Of a stretch of DNA of 64,000 nucleotides, positions 8,485 through 16,940 are shown piece after piece. This DNA comes from Lampropedia aestuarii. Lineage in GTDB: Bacteria; Pseudomonadota; Gammaproteobacteria; Burkholderiales; Burkholderiaceae_C. The notes beneath the pieces were generated by a model that had not been told where the DNA came from, ran no database searches, and worked only from the letters and a program-made list of their open reading frames with translations. Numbering within the stretch: position 1 is the stretch's first letter; the number at the start of each line of letters is the position of its first letter. The stretch spans positions 124,001-188,000 of the forward strand of contig NZ_SSWX01000002.1 in the NCBI RefSeq assembly GCF_004803635.1, given 5' to 3'. The position numbers were made by a program, and so were the translations under genes.

Positions 8485-9672
8485 ATGCCACACGATCACT
8501 ATTCCACCACAGCACCTGTTCTGATTGAACAGGTTGAGACCTTTATCGTCGACTTGCCGACCATTCGCCCACACCAATTGTCCATGGCGATTATGCAAGG
8601 CCAGAGCCTGATGCTGGTGCGCCTGCGCTGCTCTGATGGCAGCGTAGGCATCGGCGAAGGCACCACCATTGGCGGTCTGGCCTACGGCGGCGAATCGCCA
8701 GAAGGCATGAAACTGGCCATTGATACCTATTTTGCGCCCTTGCTGATTGGTCAAAATGCCAATGCGGTGCCAGCGGTGATGGCCCGTCTGCACAAAGCCA
8801 TTCGCGACAACCGCTTTGCCAAGTGCGCGGTCGAAACCGCTTTGTTTGATGCCTTGGGCCATCGCCTTGGCCTGCCAATCTCGCAGTTGCTGGGCGGCAG
8901 CTACCGCGACAGCCTACCAGTAGCCTGGACCTTGGCGTCTGGCGATACTGGACGCGATATCGAAGAGGCCGAGCAGATGCTGGCGCAACGGCGCCACCAG
9001 ATCTTCAAACTCAAAATTGGCCGCCGCAGCGTCGCCCAAGACGTGGCCCACGTTGCCGCCATTAAAAAAGCCCTAGGCGAGCGTGGCCAAGTGCGTGTCG
9101 ATGTGAACATGGCCTGGTCTGAATTGCAGGCCCGCCACGGACTGGCCGCATTGGCCGATGCAGGTTGTGAATTGGCCGAGCAGCCAGTGGCCTCGGCCGA
9201 GGCACTGGCACGTTTACGGGGCCGCTACCCCATTGCCATCATGGCCGATGAATCTTTGGTCGGACCTGGCTCTGCGATGGATTTGGCCCGCGCGCAAGCG
9301 GCAGATGTCTTTGCCATCAAGATCGAACAATCAGGCGGCTTGCAGGCTGCGCAGCATGTTGCCGCGATCGGCGATGCCGCCGGCATCGAACTGTATGGCG
9401 GCACCATGCTCGAAGGAGCCATTGGCACCATTGCCTCAGCCCATGCGTTTGCCACATTCCGCCAGTTGCAATGGGGCACAGAATTGTTTGGACCGCTGTT
9501 GCTGACTGAGGAGATTTTGCAGCAACCACTGCAATACCAAGACTTCCAACTGCGTATTCCCCAAGGCCCGGGCCTGGGCATTGCGCTTGATGAAGAGCGT
9601 ATTGAGCACTTCAGACGTGACCGCAGCCGCAGCGCAAGCGTGTCCATGGGTGCTACAGCGAACGCCGTTTGA
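8485..9672 (+). CDS. catB: Muconate cycloisomerase
   Basis: CatB converts cis,cis-muconate to muconolactone in the ortho pathway. It is an enolase-superfamily protein with an N-terminal capping domain and a TIM barrel. Catalytic and metal residues are visible: the KLKIG motif with Lys175/Lys177, Asp206, Glu232, Asp255, Lys279 (in AIKIEQSGG) and Glu333, in the order and spacing of Pseudomonas CatB. The 395-residue length carries a short C-terminal tail. No clear Shine-Dalgarno precedes 8485, but the N-terminus aligns with the family after about nine extra residues. catA follows 62 bp downstream. Confidence 0.95.
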   Translation: MPHDHYSTTAPVLIEQVETFIVDLPTIRPHQLSMAIMQGQSLMLVRLRCSDGSVGIGEGTTIGGLAYGGESPEGMKLAIDTYFAPLLIGQNANAVPAVMARLHKAIRDNRFAKCAVETALFDALGHRLGLPISQLLGGSYRDSLPVAWTLASGDTGRDIEEAEQMLAQRRHQIFKLKIGRRSVAQDVAHVAAIKKALGERGQVRVDVNMAWSELQARHGLAALADAGCELAEQPVASAEALARLRGRYPIAIMADESLVGPGSAMDLARAQAADVFAIKIEQSGGLQAAQHVAAIGDAAGIELYGGTMLEGAIGTIASAHAFATFRQLQWGTELFGPLLLTEEILQQPLQYQDFQLRIPQGPGLGIALDEERIEHFRRDRSRSASVSMGATANAV

Positions 9673-9734
9673 TTTTTTTACTTCCCGGCTGCGGGTGTGC
9701 AGCACGACTTCCCCACGACTAGAAGGAGACCTCC

Positions 9735-10670
9735 ATGAGTGTCAAGATTTTTGAAACCCAAGAAGTGCAAGATTTTCTGCGCACTGCGGCAGGCCTGACC
9801 AATGACGGCGGCAATCCACGCACCAAAGCCATCGTGCACCGCATCATCTCCGACTTGTTCAAGGCGGTGGAAGATTTGGATATCACCGCCGATGAATACT
9901 GGGCCGGCATCGCCTACCTCAACCAATTGGGCGCACGCAGCGAAGCAGGTTTGCTCTCGCCAGGCTTGGGCTTTGACCGCTTCCTGGACATGCGCATGGA
10001 CGCTGAGGACGCAGAGCTGGGCGTGGACAACAAAACGCCCCGCACCATTGAAGGCCCCCTGTATGTCTCTGGCGCGCCTGTAGAGCACGGCTTTGCCCGC
10101 CTGGACGATGGCAGTGACACCGACGGCCACTTACTGATCATGCACGGCACCGTTTTCGGCGCCGATGGCAAGCCTGTGCCGGGCGCTCAAGTCGAAGTCT
10201 GGCACTGCAACACCAAAGGGTTCTACTCGCACTTTGACCCGACTGGTGAGCAGCAAGCCTTCAATATGCGCCGCACCATCATTGCCGATGCACAAGGCCG
10301 CTACAAATTCCAAAGCATTATTCCCAAAGGATATGGCTGCCCGCCCGATGGCCCAACCCAGGCACTGCTCAACCAATTGGGCCGCCATGGCAACCGACCT
10401 GCACACATCCACTTCTTCATCTCGGCGGACGGTCACCGCAAATTGACAACACAAATCAACATCGATGGTGACCCACTGGTGTATGACGACTTTGCTTATG
10501 CCACACGCGAAGGTTTGGTGCCACCATTGGTTGAGCGCAACGATTCGGCCAGCATGCAAGCACATGGCGTTGATGCCCCATTTGCCGAAATCGTGTTTGA
10601 CTTCAACCTGACCTCGCTGGTTGACGGCGTAGACAACCAAATCGTGGAACGCGCCCGTCTGTCCGCTTAA
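9735..10670 (+). CDS. catA: Catechol 1,2-dioxygenase
   Basis: This non-haem Fe(III) intradiol dioxygenase cleaves catechol to cis,cis-muconate, the step after phenol hydroxylase. The iron ligands are Tyr164, Tyr200, His224 and His226 (in RPAHIHFF), the same numbers as in well-studied CatA enzymes. The N-terminal helical dimerisation domain covers about residues 1-105. A strong AGAAGGAG precedes the start at 9735. The length of 311 is typical. Confidence 0.97.
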   Translation: MSVKIFETQEVQDFLRTAAGLTNDGGNPRTKAIVHRIISDLFKAVEDLDITADEYWAGIAYLNQLGARSEAGLLSPGLGFDRFLDMRMDAEDAELGVDNKTPRTIEGPLYVSGAPVEHGFARLDDGSDTDGHLLIMHGTVFGADGKPVPGAQVEVWHCNTKGFYSHFDPTGEQQAFNMRRTIIADAQGRYKFQSIIPKGYGCPPDGPTQALLNQLGRHGNRPAHIHFFISADGHRKLTTQINIDGDPLVYDDFAYATREGLVPPLVERNDSASMQAHGVDAPFAEIVFDFNLTSLVDGVDNQIVERARLSA

Positions 10671-10726
10671 AGCGGCTCAGTTCAGCCAGCGACACCACGC
10701 ACAGACGCACGTTAAAACGCATTACC

Positions 10727-10755
10727 AGCGTGCCAAGCTGCTTTAGCGGCACGCT
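10727..10755 (+). other. Hairpin in the catA-catC gap
   Basis: AGCGTGCC at 10727-10734 pairs with GGCACGCT at 10748-10755 around a 13-base loop. No T-run follows, so it is more likely an RNA-processing or stability element than a terminator. It could uncouple catA from catC expression. Confidence 0.45.
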
Positions 10756-10774
10756 GCACTCAGCAGGAGCAATA

Positions 10775-10837
10775 ATGACAGCTTCTCCTACCCTTCATTT
10801 TTACAAAGGTTTTCTATGCTTTTCTTGGTTCATATGA
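10775..10837 (+). CDS. Possible 20-residue leader peptide overlapping the catC start
   Basis: A short frame (MTASPTLHFYKGFLCFSWFI) begins 5 bases after a strong AGGAG (10765-10769) and ends inside catC, in another frame. catC itself has only AAAGG six bases before its ATG. The arrangement could couple or limit catC translation, or it could be chance. Confidence 0.25.
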   Translation: MTASPTLHFYKGFLCFSWFI

Positions 10838-11091
10838 TTGTCAACATCCCTCGAGATCTGCCTGAAGAGCAGGCTAACGAGATCAAGCTGCGCGAGAAAA
10901 ACTACTCACAAGATTTGCAGCGCTCGGGCAAATGGCCGCATATCTGGCGTGTCGTGGGCGAATACGCCAACTACAGCATTTTTGATGTTGAAAGCAACGA
11001 TGAATTGCACACACTGCTGAGCCAGCTGCCCTTGTTCCCATTCATGGAAATCAAGGTCACGCCACTGGCCAAGCACCCCTCTGCGATCTGA
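10816..11091 (+). CDS. catC: Muconolactone delta-isomerase
   Basis: CatC isomerises muconolactone to 3-oxoadipate enol-lactone. It is a 91-residue protein that forms a decamer in the family. Markers are the N-terminal MLFLVHMIVNIPRDLP, the WPHIWRVVGEYANYSIFDVES core and the LPLFPFM motif near residue 75. It is third in the cat operon, 145 bp after catA. The next enzyme, enol-lactonase CatD, is not adjacent; two GTPase genes follow instead. Confidence 0.95.
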   Translation: MLFLVHMIVNIPRDLPEEQANEIKLREKNYSQDLQRSGKWPHIWRVVGEYANYSIFDVESNDELHTLLSQLPLFPFMEIKVTPLAKHPSAI

Positions 11092-11118
11092 TTGAGCAGC
11101 CAAGACAGGAGCGCACCC

Positions 11119-12435
11119 ATGCCCACCCACTCCGCCAACGCCATCTGTACCGCAGTCAGTGCCGTGTTGCCGCAGCGAACACGTGAGCTGATGCGCCTGT
11201 CTTATGTAGTCCATGCTGCCAGGCAAAGCGCAGCACCTGTGGTCACCGTCGTTGGCAAATACAACCACGGCAAAAGCAGCCTGCTCAACGCCTTGCTGGG
11301 CAGTGATGTCTTTGCGGTGGCGGATCGGCGCGAGACCGTGCAGTTGCAGCAGCACATGCACGAAGGCGTGGCTTGGCTCGATGCTCCTGGCCTGGATGCC
11401 GATGTGGCCGCAGGCGATGATGCCTTGGCAGAAGAGGCCATTTGGCAATACTCTGATATTCGCCTGCTGGTGCATGCAGCCAAAGAAGGCGAGTTAGACC
11501 ACGCTGAACGGGCTTTGCTAGAGCAGCTCTACCACGATGCCCAGTACAGCCAACGGCAAACCGTGCTGGTGCTGACCCAAATCGACCAAATACCCGATGA
11601 AGCCGTTGCGCAGCGGGTGATGAGCGCCTTGGCAGCGCAATTGCAAACACTGGATAACAACTGCCCCCCACCCAGCCCACCCTGGGCATGGCTGGGTGTC
11701 TCCGCCACGCGCTACCAGCGTGGCACGCAAGAAGGCAAGCAATTATTGATTGAGAAAAGCGGCATCCCCAGCCTGCAAACGGCCTTGAGCCAGGCCAAGG
11801 CTGCCGTGGCTGCGGCACGCCAACACGAATGGCGCACGCTGTTTGCTGCGCTGCAAACCGCTGCCGAACACCACACCCAACAAGCGCAAGCAGATTGGGC
11901 TGACGTGCAACAACGCCAGCAGCAACAGCGCCAAGCCTTTGAGCACGACATGGCCGCAGTGCTGCGCAAAGTCGAACACGATCTGCAGCCGGTGCTCAGC
12001 AGCGCAGGCGCAGACCGCGCGCTGGAGCCCGATTCATTTGCCAATATGTTCAAAGTCACTGCAGGCAAACAAGAACGCGCACGCCTGCAAGTGGCGTACT
12101 CACGCGCCTGCATTGACATTGACGGCGTGCTGATCCGACACGGTGTCACCAGCTTGCCCCCTGCGCAACGCATTGAGGTCGAGAGCCTCAACAGCGTCAT
12201 CGTGGCAGTGTTGGGCATTTCGGTGAAATTCCGTGACGACTTGCGCGCCCTGTTCAGCCCGGCAGGACAGGCGCGTCTGCAGCGCGAATTTGGCCGCTAC
12301 TTCTCGCTGTGCGAAGAGCAAACGGCGCTGCAAACCCAGCTCGCAGCGCGAGAGGCCGCTCTGGCCCAAAGCCAGCAGGCCGCTGCGATGCTAGAACAAC
12401 TGCGCCCACCAGCAGTCGAGCAGGCTGCAGCATGA
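11119..12435 (+). CDS. Dynamin-like GTPase, first of a pair
   Basis: This 438-residue protein has a GTPase domain with G1 GKYNHGKSS (46-54), G3 DAPG (88-91) and G4 TQID (153-156). A long helical region follows (about 240-438) with Gln/Ala-rich segments likely to form coiled coils. The GKxNxGKSS form of the P-loop is typical of bacterial dynamin-like and related large GTPases. The start at 11119 follows CAGGAGC; an upstream TTG directly after the catC stop is unlikely. It begins 28 bp after catC and overlaps the second GTPase gene by 4 bp. The role is unknown; paired bacterial dynamins often act together on membranes. No obvious transmembrane segment is seen. Confidence 0.75.
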   Translation: MPTHSANAICTAVSAVLPQRTRELMRLSYVVHAARQSAAPVVTVVGKYNHGKSSLLNALLGSDVFAVADRRETVQLQQHMHEGVAWLDAPGLDADVAAGDDALAEEAIWQYSDIRLLVHAAKEGELDHAERALLEQLYHDAQYSQRQTVLVLTQIDQIPDEAVAQRVMSALAAQLQTLDNNCPPPSPPWAWLGVSATRYQRGTQEGKQLLIEKSGIPSLQTALSQAKAAVAAARQHEWRTLFAALQTAAEHHTQQAQADWADVQQRQQQQRQAFEHDMAAVLRKVEHDLQPVLSSAGADRALEPDSFANMFKVTAGKQERARLQVAYSRACIDIDGVLIRHGVTSLPPAQRIEVESLNSVIVAVLGISVKFRDDLRALFSPAGQARLQREFGRYFSLCEEQTALQTQLAAREAALAQSQQAAAMLEQLRPPAVEQAAA

Positions 12436-14141
12436 ACCCCACAGACACCGCGCTGCTCCAGCCCCGCCTGCCAAGCGAACAGGCGCTGATGGACTGCTTG
12501 AGCCAGCAGGCCAACGCGCCAGCCGCTGCGCCACACCTAAGCAAACCAATCCAGGACCAGCTGTGGGACTGGCAAACACAGTTGCACACGACCCTGGTCT
12601 CCCAAGCCCCTGACAGCGGTGCATTGCAAGCCGGCAGCACTCTGGCGGCCCAGTTGGAAAAACTCCTGCAGACGGCCCAGCAAAGCCCCGCAACATGGCA
12701 CAGCGCCTGGGCTGAGGCACAAGCGACACGGCAATTGGCGGCGAGTTTTGATGCGCCTTTGATGCTCTTGGTATTTGGCAAATTCAACGCCGGCAAAAGC
12801 TCTTTGTGCAATTTTTTAGCCCGACGCTGGGCCGCTCAAGGCTGGTCCTGCCGTTATTTTTACTTTGAGCAAGGCCGCCTCATCCATAGCGAGCAGCCAC
12901 TGGCTGAAGGCGCGACCGAAACCACCGCCCGCATGCAGGGCGTGGTCCTTGGCGAGCAACTGGTATTGCTCGACACCCCTGGACTGCACTCAGTCACGCC
13001 AGAAAATGCCGAGCTGACACAGCGCTTTACCGACAGTGCCGATGCCGTACTATGGCTCACCAGCTCCACCGCACCAGGCCAGGTGCAAGAGTTGGACGCG
13101 CTGGTGCGCGAGCTGCAACGCCACAAACCTCTGCTGCCCGTCATCACCCGCAGCGACGTTGTCGATGAAGACGAAATCGATGGCCGCATTTGCACGGTGC
13201 TGTGCAATAAAACACCCGATAGACGCGCCATGCAGGAGCAGGATGTGGCGCAACGCACGCACGCCAAGCTGCAACAGCTGGGTGTGTCCTGCGATTTGCT
13301 GCGCCCCCCTGTATCGATCTCGGTGCATATGGCGCAAACTAGTGCCGGCGATTCTGTACACGCACTGCAAGAGGCGGGCTTTGGTGCATGGTTTGCCGCC
13401 CTGCACGCTTTGGCAGAGCCTGCACAAGCCTACAAACAGCGCAAGTCGGCCGAAGTGCTGCTGCACCATATGCAAGAGCAGGTGCTGGCACCCTTGCAAG
13501 AGCAAGTGCGCCTGCCGCTGTTGCAATGGATGGATGCGCTGGACGCAGAAACGGAGCGCATTGCGCATCTGCCAGAGACGATCGCTCGCACACTGTGGCG
13601 CCAGTTGATGCCCCAAGTGGCCCAATGGATTGCCCAGACCGACGCAGCCCCAGCGCCCCAGGCCCTTGGGAGTGACGCGCACGCAGTCCAGCAGCACATG
13701 CCAGCAGCGCGCGCAGAGCACACGCAGCAAGTTTGCAGCCAATTGCAGCAGGCATTGCAAAGCCAACTGCTTGGTTTGTGGCAAACCCATAGCCAGCCTT
13801 GGCGCTGCGCCATCAGCGCGCCACCGCTCCTGCCGCAAGAATCGCTTGCAATCGTGCAACGACAAGCGGCATCCGCCCCCAATTGGGCAGAGGCACTCTA
13901 CGGCCAGCTCGGCCAACTGCTGCAATCGCAGTTGCACCACCCGGATTGGCTTAGTGACTGGCTTAGCCCGCTTGGCCAGACCGCCACGCAGATGCAAGAG
14001 CGCAGCGCGCAGTGGCTCGCCCGCCTCGACGCACAGCGCGATGCGCTCACCGATCTGGCACAGCAATTGAGAGCACCGCAGCCCCCAGCACACAACAGGG
14101 ATGCGCTCTCGCACGAACCACTGGCTGCACCAGCGGCCTGA
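12432..14141 (+). CDS. Dynamin-like GTPase, second of a pair
   Basis: This 569-residue protein has a GTPase domain in its first half: G1 GKFNAGKSS (116-124), G3 DTPG (181-184) and a G4-like TRSD (239-242). An N-terminal helical extension of about 105 residues and a long C-terminal Gln/Ala/Leu-rich helical region (about 330-569) flank it, as in dynamin-like proteins. The start at 12432 overlaps the upstream stop as ATGA; longer upstream frames run through the first gene. A strong terminator follows. The pair is co-transcribed and probably forms a heteromeric complex. No link to aromatic degradation is known to me. Confidence 0.75.
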   Translation: MNPTDTALLQPRLPSEQALMDCLSQQANAPAAAPHLSKPIQDQLWDWQTQLHTTLVSQAPDSGALQAGSTLAAQLEKLLQTAQQSPATWHSAWAEAQATRQLAASFDAPLMLLVFGKFNAGKSSLCNFLARRWAAQGWSCRYFYFEQGRLIHSEQPLAEGATETTARMQGVVLGEQLVLLDTPGLHSVTPENAELTQRFTDSADAVLWLTSSTAPGQVQELDALVRELQRHKPLLPVITRSDVVDEDEIDGRICTVLCNKTPDRRAMQEQDVAQRTHAKLQQLGVSCDLLRPPVSISVHMAQTSAGDSVHALQEAGFGAWFAALHALAEPAQAYKQRKSAEVLLHHMQEQVLAPLQEQVRLPLLQWMDALDAETERIAHLPETIARTLWRQLMPQVAQWIAQTDAAPAPQALGSDAHAVQQHMPAARAEHTQQVCSQLQQALQSQLLGLWQTHSQPWRCAISAPPLLPQESLAIVQRQAASAPNWAEALYGQLGQLLQSQLHHPDWLSDWLSPLGQTATQMQERSAQWLARLDAQRDALTDLAQQLRAPQPPAHNRDALSHEPLAAPAA

Positions 14142-14151
14142 GTATTCAATC

Positions 14152-14213
14152 AAGGCACGGCCATCGCCCGCAAGCCTGTAGCCAAGGCTCCCGGGCGATG
14201 GCCTTGCCTTTTC
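14152..14213 (+). terminator. Rho-independent terminator after the GTPase pair
   Basis: AAGGCA-c-GGCCATCGCCCG (14152-14170) pairs with CGGGCGATGGCC-t-TGCCTT (14192-14210), then TT. It is a long stem ending the cat-GTPase transcription unit; the T-run is short. Confidence 0.7.
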
Positions 14214-14240
14214 CAACCCACCACTATGAGGAGACCTAAC

Positions 14241-15236
14241 ATGTCCCATTCCACCCAATGGCCCCAGTGGCTCGCAGCCTGCAGTCTTGCACTGTGCAGC
14301 GTGATGCCAGCAGCCGCTCAAGAAGCCTCCACAAGCACTTGGCCAAGCAAAACCATTACATGGGTTGTGCCCTTTCCGCCAGGCGGGGCAATGGATGTCA
14401 TGGCCCGCACCCTGGGCGACCAGCTCGGGCGAGACCTTGGCCAAACGGTCGTCGTTGATAACCGCCCTGGCGCGGGCGGCAATATTGGCGCGCAGCATGT
14501 CGCCAAGCAAGCACCTGATGGCCATACGCTGATGATCACCTCTATCGGCATGGCCACCAACCCGCACCTCTACAGCCAACTCGCCTACGATCCAACGAAG
14601 GACTTTGCACCCGTCACCTTGTTAGCTGTCGTGCCCAATGTGCTGGTTGTGCGCGCTGACAACGAAGACCTGTCCTCTGTCAACCAACTCATTGCCAAAG
14701 CGAAAGCCGACCCCGGCTCACTCAGCTACGCATCCGCAGGCAATGGCACATCGATCCACTTGGCTGGTGCGAACTTCACCCACCTGACAGGCACAGACCT
14801 GCTGCATGTGCCCTACCGAGGCAGCAGCCCAGCAGTGGCCGACCTGCTGGGTGGTCAGGTCGACATGATGTTTGACAGCATCACCTCTGCCAAGCCCTAC
14901 ATTGAAGCGGGCAATTTACGCGCGCTGGGCCTGACCACCACACAGCATTCGAGCGCCTTGCCCCAGGTGCCAACCTTGGCCGAAGCAGGCGTGAGTGGCT
15001 ATGAAGTCTCCCCCTGGTTTGCCGTGTTTGTACCTGCCGCAACCCCGCAGGCCACCATCACACGCATCCATGACGCGATCAGCCAGGCCATGGACAACGA
15101 CCAGGTGAAAACCCGTTTTGCCAGCATTGGCGCAGAACCCATCGTCTCCAGCCCTGCGCAGATGGCCGAGCACCTGGACAAGGAAACCCAGCGCTGGGGC
15201 GAAATCATCCGCGCAGCCGAGATACGCCTGGATTGA
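14241..15236 (+). CDS. Tripartite tricarboxylate transporter receptor, Bug/TctC family
   Basis: This is a periplasmic solute receptor of 331 residues with a signal peptide (hydrophobic core about 10-27, cleavage near AAAQEA). The mature start SKTITWVVPFPPGGAMDVMAR is diagnostic of Bug proteins, as is NRPGAGGNIGAQHVAKQAPDGHT-like sequence near 70-95. The start at 14241 follows GAGGAGA. No TctA/TctB membrane genes are adjacent, which is usual for the many orphan Bug genes in Burkholderiales. The ligand is unknown; given the neighbours it may be an aromatic or organic acid. Confidence 0.9.
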   Translation: MSHSTQWPQWLAACSLALCSVMPAAAQEASTSTWPSKTITWVVPFPPGGAMDVMARTLGDQLGRDLGQTVVVDNRPGAGGNIGAQHVAKQAPDGHTLMITSIGMATNPHLYSQLAYDPTKDFAPVTLLAVVPNVLVVRADNEDLSSVNQLIAKAKADPGSLSYASAGNGTSIHLAGANFTHLTGTDLLHVPYRGSSPAVADLLGGQVDMMFDSITSAKPYIEAGNLRALGLTTTQHSSALPQVPTLAEAGVSGYEVSPWFAVFVPAATPQATITRIHDAISQAMDNDQVKTRFASIGAEPIVSSPAQMAEHLDKETQRWGEIIRAAEIRLD

Positions 15237-15285
15237 GCCTGTTTGTCTGAGCAGGTGGGCCGATAAGGGCGCCAATGCGTCCCTA

Positions 15286-15551
15286 AGAACGTGTTTACGA
15301 TCTTTTTACAGACCGCGTTGGAGCCCAAAAGGATACGGTGCGCGGCAAAAACCGCAGTCGGGCTATCTGCCCGGCGAGGATTTTTAACAAAGCAGCGTGC
15401 CTTTTGGACTCCAACCCGAAGGGCAAGGCACAAAAAAGCGCATTGCGGCGTTGCCCGTTTTGCTCATACAGACGTATGAGCGGCAACAGGCGCCTTGCAC
15501 TGCCACTTTTTTGTGCCTTGCGCGACTGCAAAAAGATCGTAAACACGTTCT
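15286..15551. mobile_element. MITE-like element with 25-bp terminal inverted repeats
   Basis: The left end AGAACGTGTTTACGATC... (15286-15310) is repeated in inverse at 15527-15551 with one mismatch. Inside are nested palindromes: AAGGCACAAAAAAG (15425-15438) pairs with CTTTTTTGTGCCTT (15506-15519), and CTCATAC with GTATGAG around 15462-15480. No protein frame fills it. It lies between the Bug gene and fbp, so RNA from either strand would fold strongly. Pieces of it recur elsewhere in the window. No clear target-site duplication was identified. Confidence 0.7.
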
Positions 15552-15683
15552 AAAGCACAGCCACCTGCGCACGACAAGCAATTGCGCAATGAACCCAGGG
15601 AGTAATGCATCCAAAGACCTGAGATCGGGCGATAATTGCGCCCAATCCTATCTTTCTTGCAATTTCCAACTGGTATTTATCGC

Positions 15684-16709
15684 ATGTCCAAACGAATCTC
15701 CCTCACCCGCTACCTGGTTGAACAACAACGCGTTGACGGCCTCATTCCCGGCCAGCTGCGCTTGCTGCTGGAGGTCGTGGCACGTGCCTGCAAACGCATC
15801 AGTTTTGAAGTGAACAAAGGCGCGCTGGGCGATGCCATGGGCAGCGCGGGCAGCGAGAACGTGCAAGGCGAGGTGCAGAAAAAACTCGACATCATCGCCA
15901 ACGAAGTGCTGATCGAGGCCAACGAATGGGGCGGCCATTTGGCAGCGATGGCCAGCGAGGAAATGGAAGGCATCTACATCGTGCCCAACCGCTACCCGCA
16001 AGGCGAATACCTGTTGATGTTTGATCCGCTGGACGGCTCCTCCAACATCGACGTCAACGTCAGCATCGGCACGATCTTCAGCGTGCTGGAAAAACCTCAA
16101 GACCACCCCGGCGTGACCGAGGGCGATTTCTTGCAAGCCGGTGCCAAACAAGTCGCCGCTGGTTATTGCATTTTTGGCCCACAAACCACGCTGGTATTGA
16201 CCGTGGGTGACGGCGTGTCGATGTTCACGCTGGACCGCGAACAAGGCTCATTTGTGCTGACGCAGGAAAACGTCAGGATTCCTGAGGACACCAAGGAATT
16301 CTCGATCAATATGTCGAACATGCGCCACTGGGACCCAGCAATCAAGCGCTACATCGACGAGTGCCTGGCAGGCGAGGACGGCCCACGCGGCAAGAACTTC
16401 AATATGCGCTGGATTGCCTCGATGGTGGCCGACATCCACCGCATTCTGAGCCGTGGCGGTATCTTCATGTACCCATGGGACAAACGCGAGCCCAACAAAC
16501 CAGGCAAGCTGCGCCTGATGTACGAAGCCAACCCGATGGGCTGGTTGATCGAGCAAGCCGGCGGCGCTGCCAGCAATGGCAAACAGCGCATTCTGGATGT
16601 GCAGCCCACCCAATTGCATGAGCGCGTCAGCGTCATCATGGGCTCGAAAAACGAGGTCGAGCGCGTGGCCCAATACTACGCGGAATTGAACGAACAGCCA
16701 TCGGCTTAA
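15684..16709 (+). CDS. fbp: Fructose-1,6-bisphosphatase class 1
   Basis: This gluconeogenic enzyme hydrolyses fructose 1,6-bisphosphate to fructose 6-phosphate. The metal-binding motif [12 protein letters not shown] begins at Asp114, preceded by SEEME near residue 91, both class 1 signatures. A conserved [24 protein letters not shown]-type substrate segment lies near 270-295. The start at 15684 ([11 protein letters not shown]) fits the family; upstream codons in frame do not. The length of 341 is typical. A large terminator follows. Confidence 0.96.
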   Translation: MSKRISLTRYLVEQQRVDGLIPGQLRLLLEVVARACKRISFEVNKGALGDAMGSAGSENVQGEVQKKLDIIANEVLIEANEWGGHLAAMASEEMEGIYIVPNRYPQGEYLLMFDPLDGSSNIDVNVSIGTIFSVLEKPQDHPGVTEGDFLQAGAKQVAAGYCIFGPQTTLVLTVGDGVSMFTLDREQGSFVLTQENVRIPEDTKEFSINMSNMRHWDPAIKRYIDECLAGEDGPRGKNFNMRWIASMVADIHRILSRGGIFMYPWDKREPNKPGKLRLMYEANPMGWLIEQAGGAASNGKQRILDVQPTQLHERVSVIMGSKNEVERVAQYYAELNEQPSA

Positions 16710-16741
16710 AGCGTCGGCGGTCCATCCTGCACCGGCGCGCT

Positions 16742-16765
16742 CTAAGAGCGTAAACACGTTCTAAG
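16742..16765. repeat. Short palindrome of the AGAACGT family
   Basis: AGAGCGTAAACACGTTCT is a near-palindrome sharing its arms with the ends of the 15286-15551 element and with the palindrome at 42590-42613. It lies between the fbp stop and its terminator. Confidence 0.5.
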
Positions 16766-16772
16766 GCGCGCC

Positions 16773-16864
16773 AGCACCCAGGTTCAGCGCCTGTTCACCA
16801 TCTCCAACGCGGTCTGCGTCGAGATGATGAACAGGCGCTTACAAAAACCTGGGTGCTTTTTTTA
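16773..16864 (+). terminator. Two-stage terminator after fbp
   Basis: The outer stem is AGCACCCAGGTT (16773-16784) with AACCTGGGTGCT (16846-16857), followed by a run of T. Inside it, GCGCCTGTTCACCATCTC (16787-16804) pairs with GAGATGATGAACAGGCGC (16821-16838), one mismatch. The inner arms are a copy of the palindromic repeat found at 33457-33505, so a repeat seems to sit inside the terminator. Confidence 0.8.
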
Positions 16865-16940
16865 TACCCAATACCCGCATACGCCAAGGACTCACAAGCA
16901 TCGTGAAATAATAGCCACACTATAAGGAGATCCCCAGCAG

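Noticed and set aside
13050-14579. 509-codon open frame antisense to the second GTPase gene
   Set aside because: It has no family motif and a Gly/Cys/Arg-rich composition typical of antisense frames in high-GC genes; the plus strand has clear GTPase motifs.
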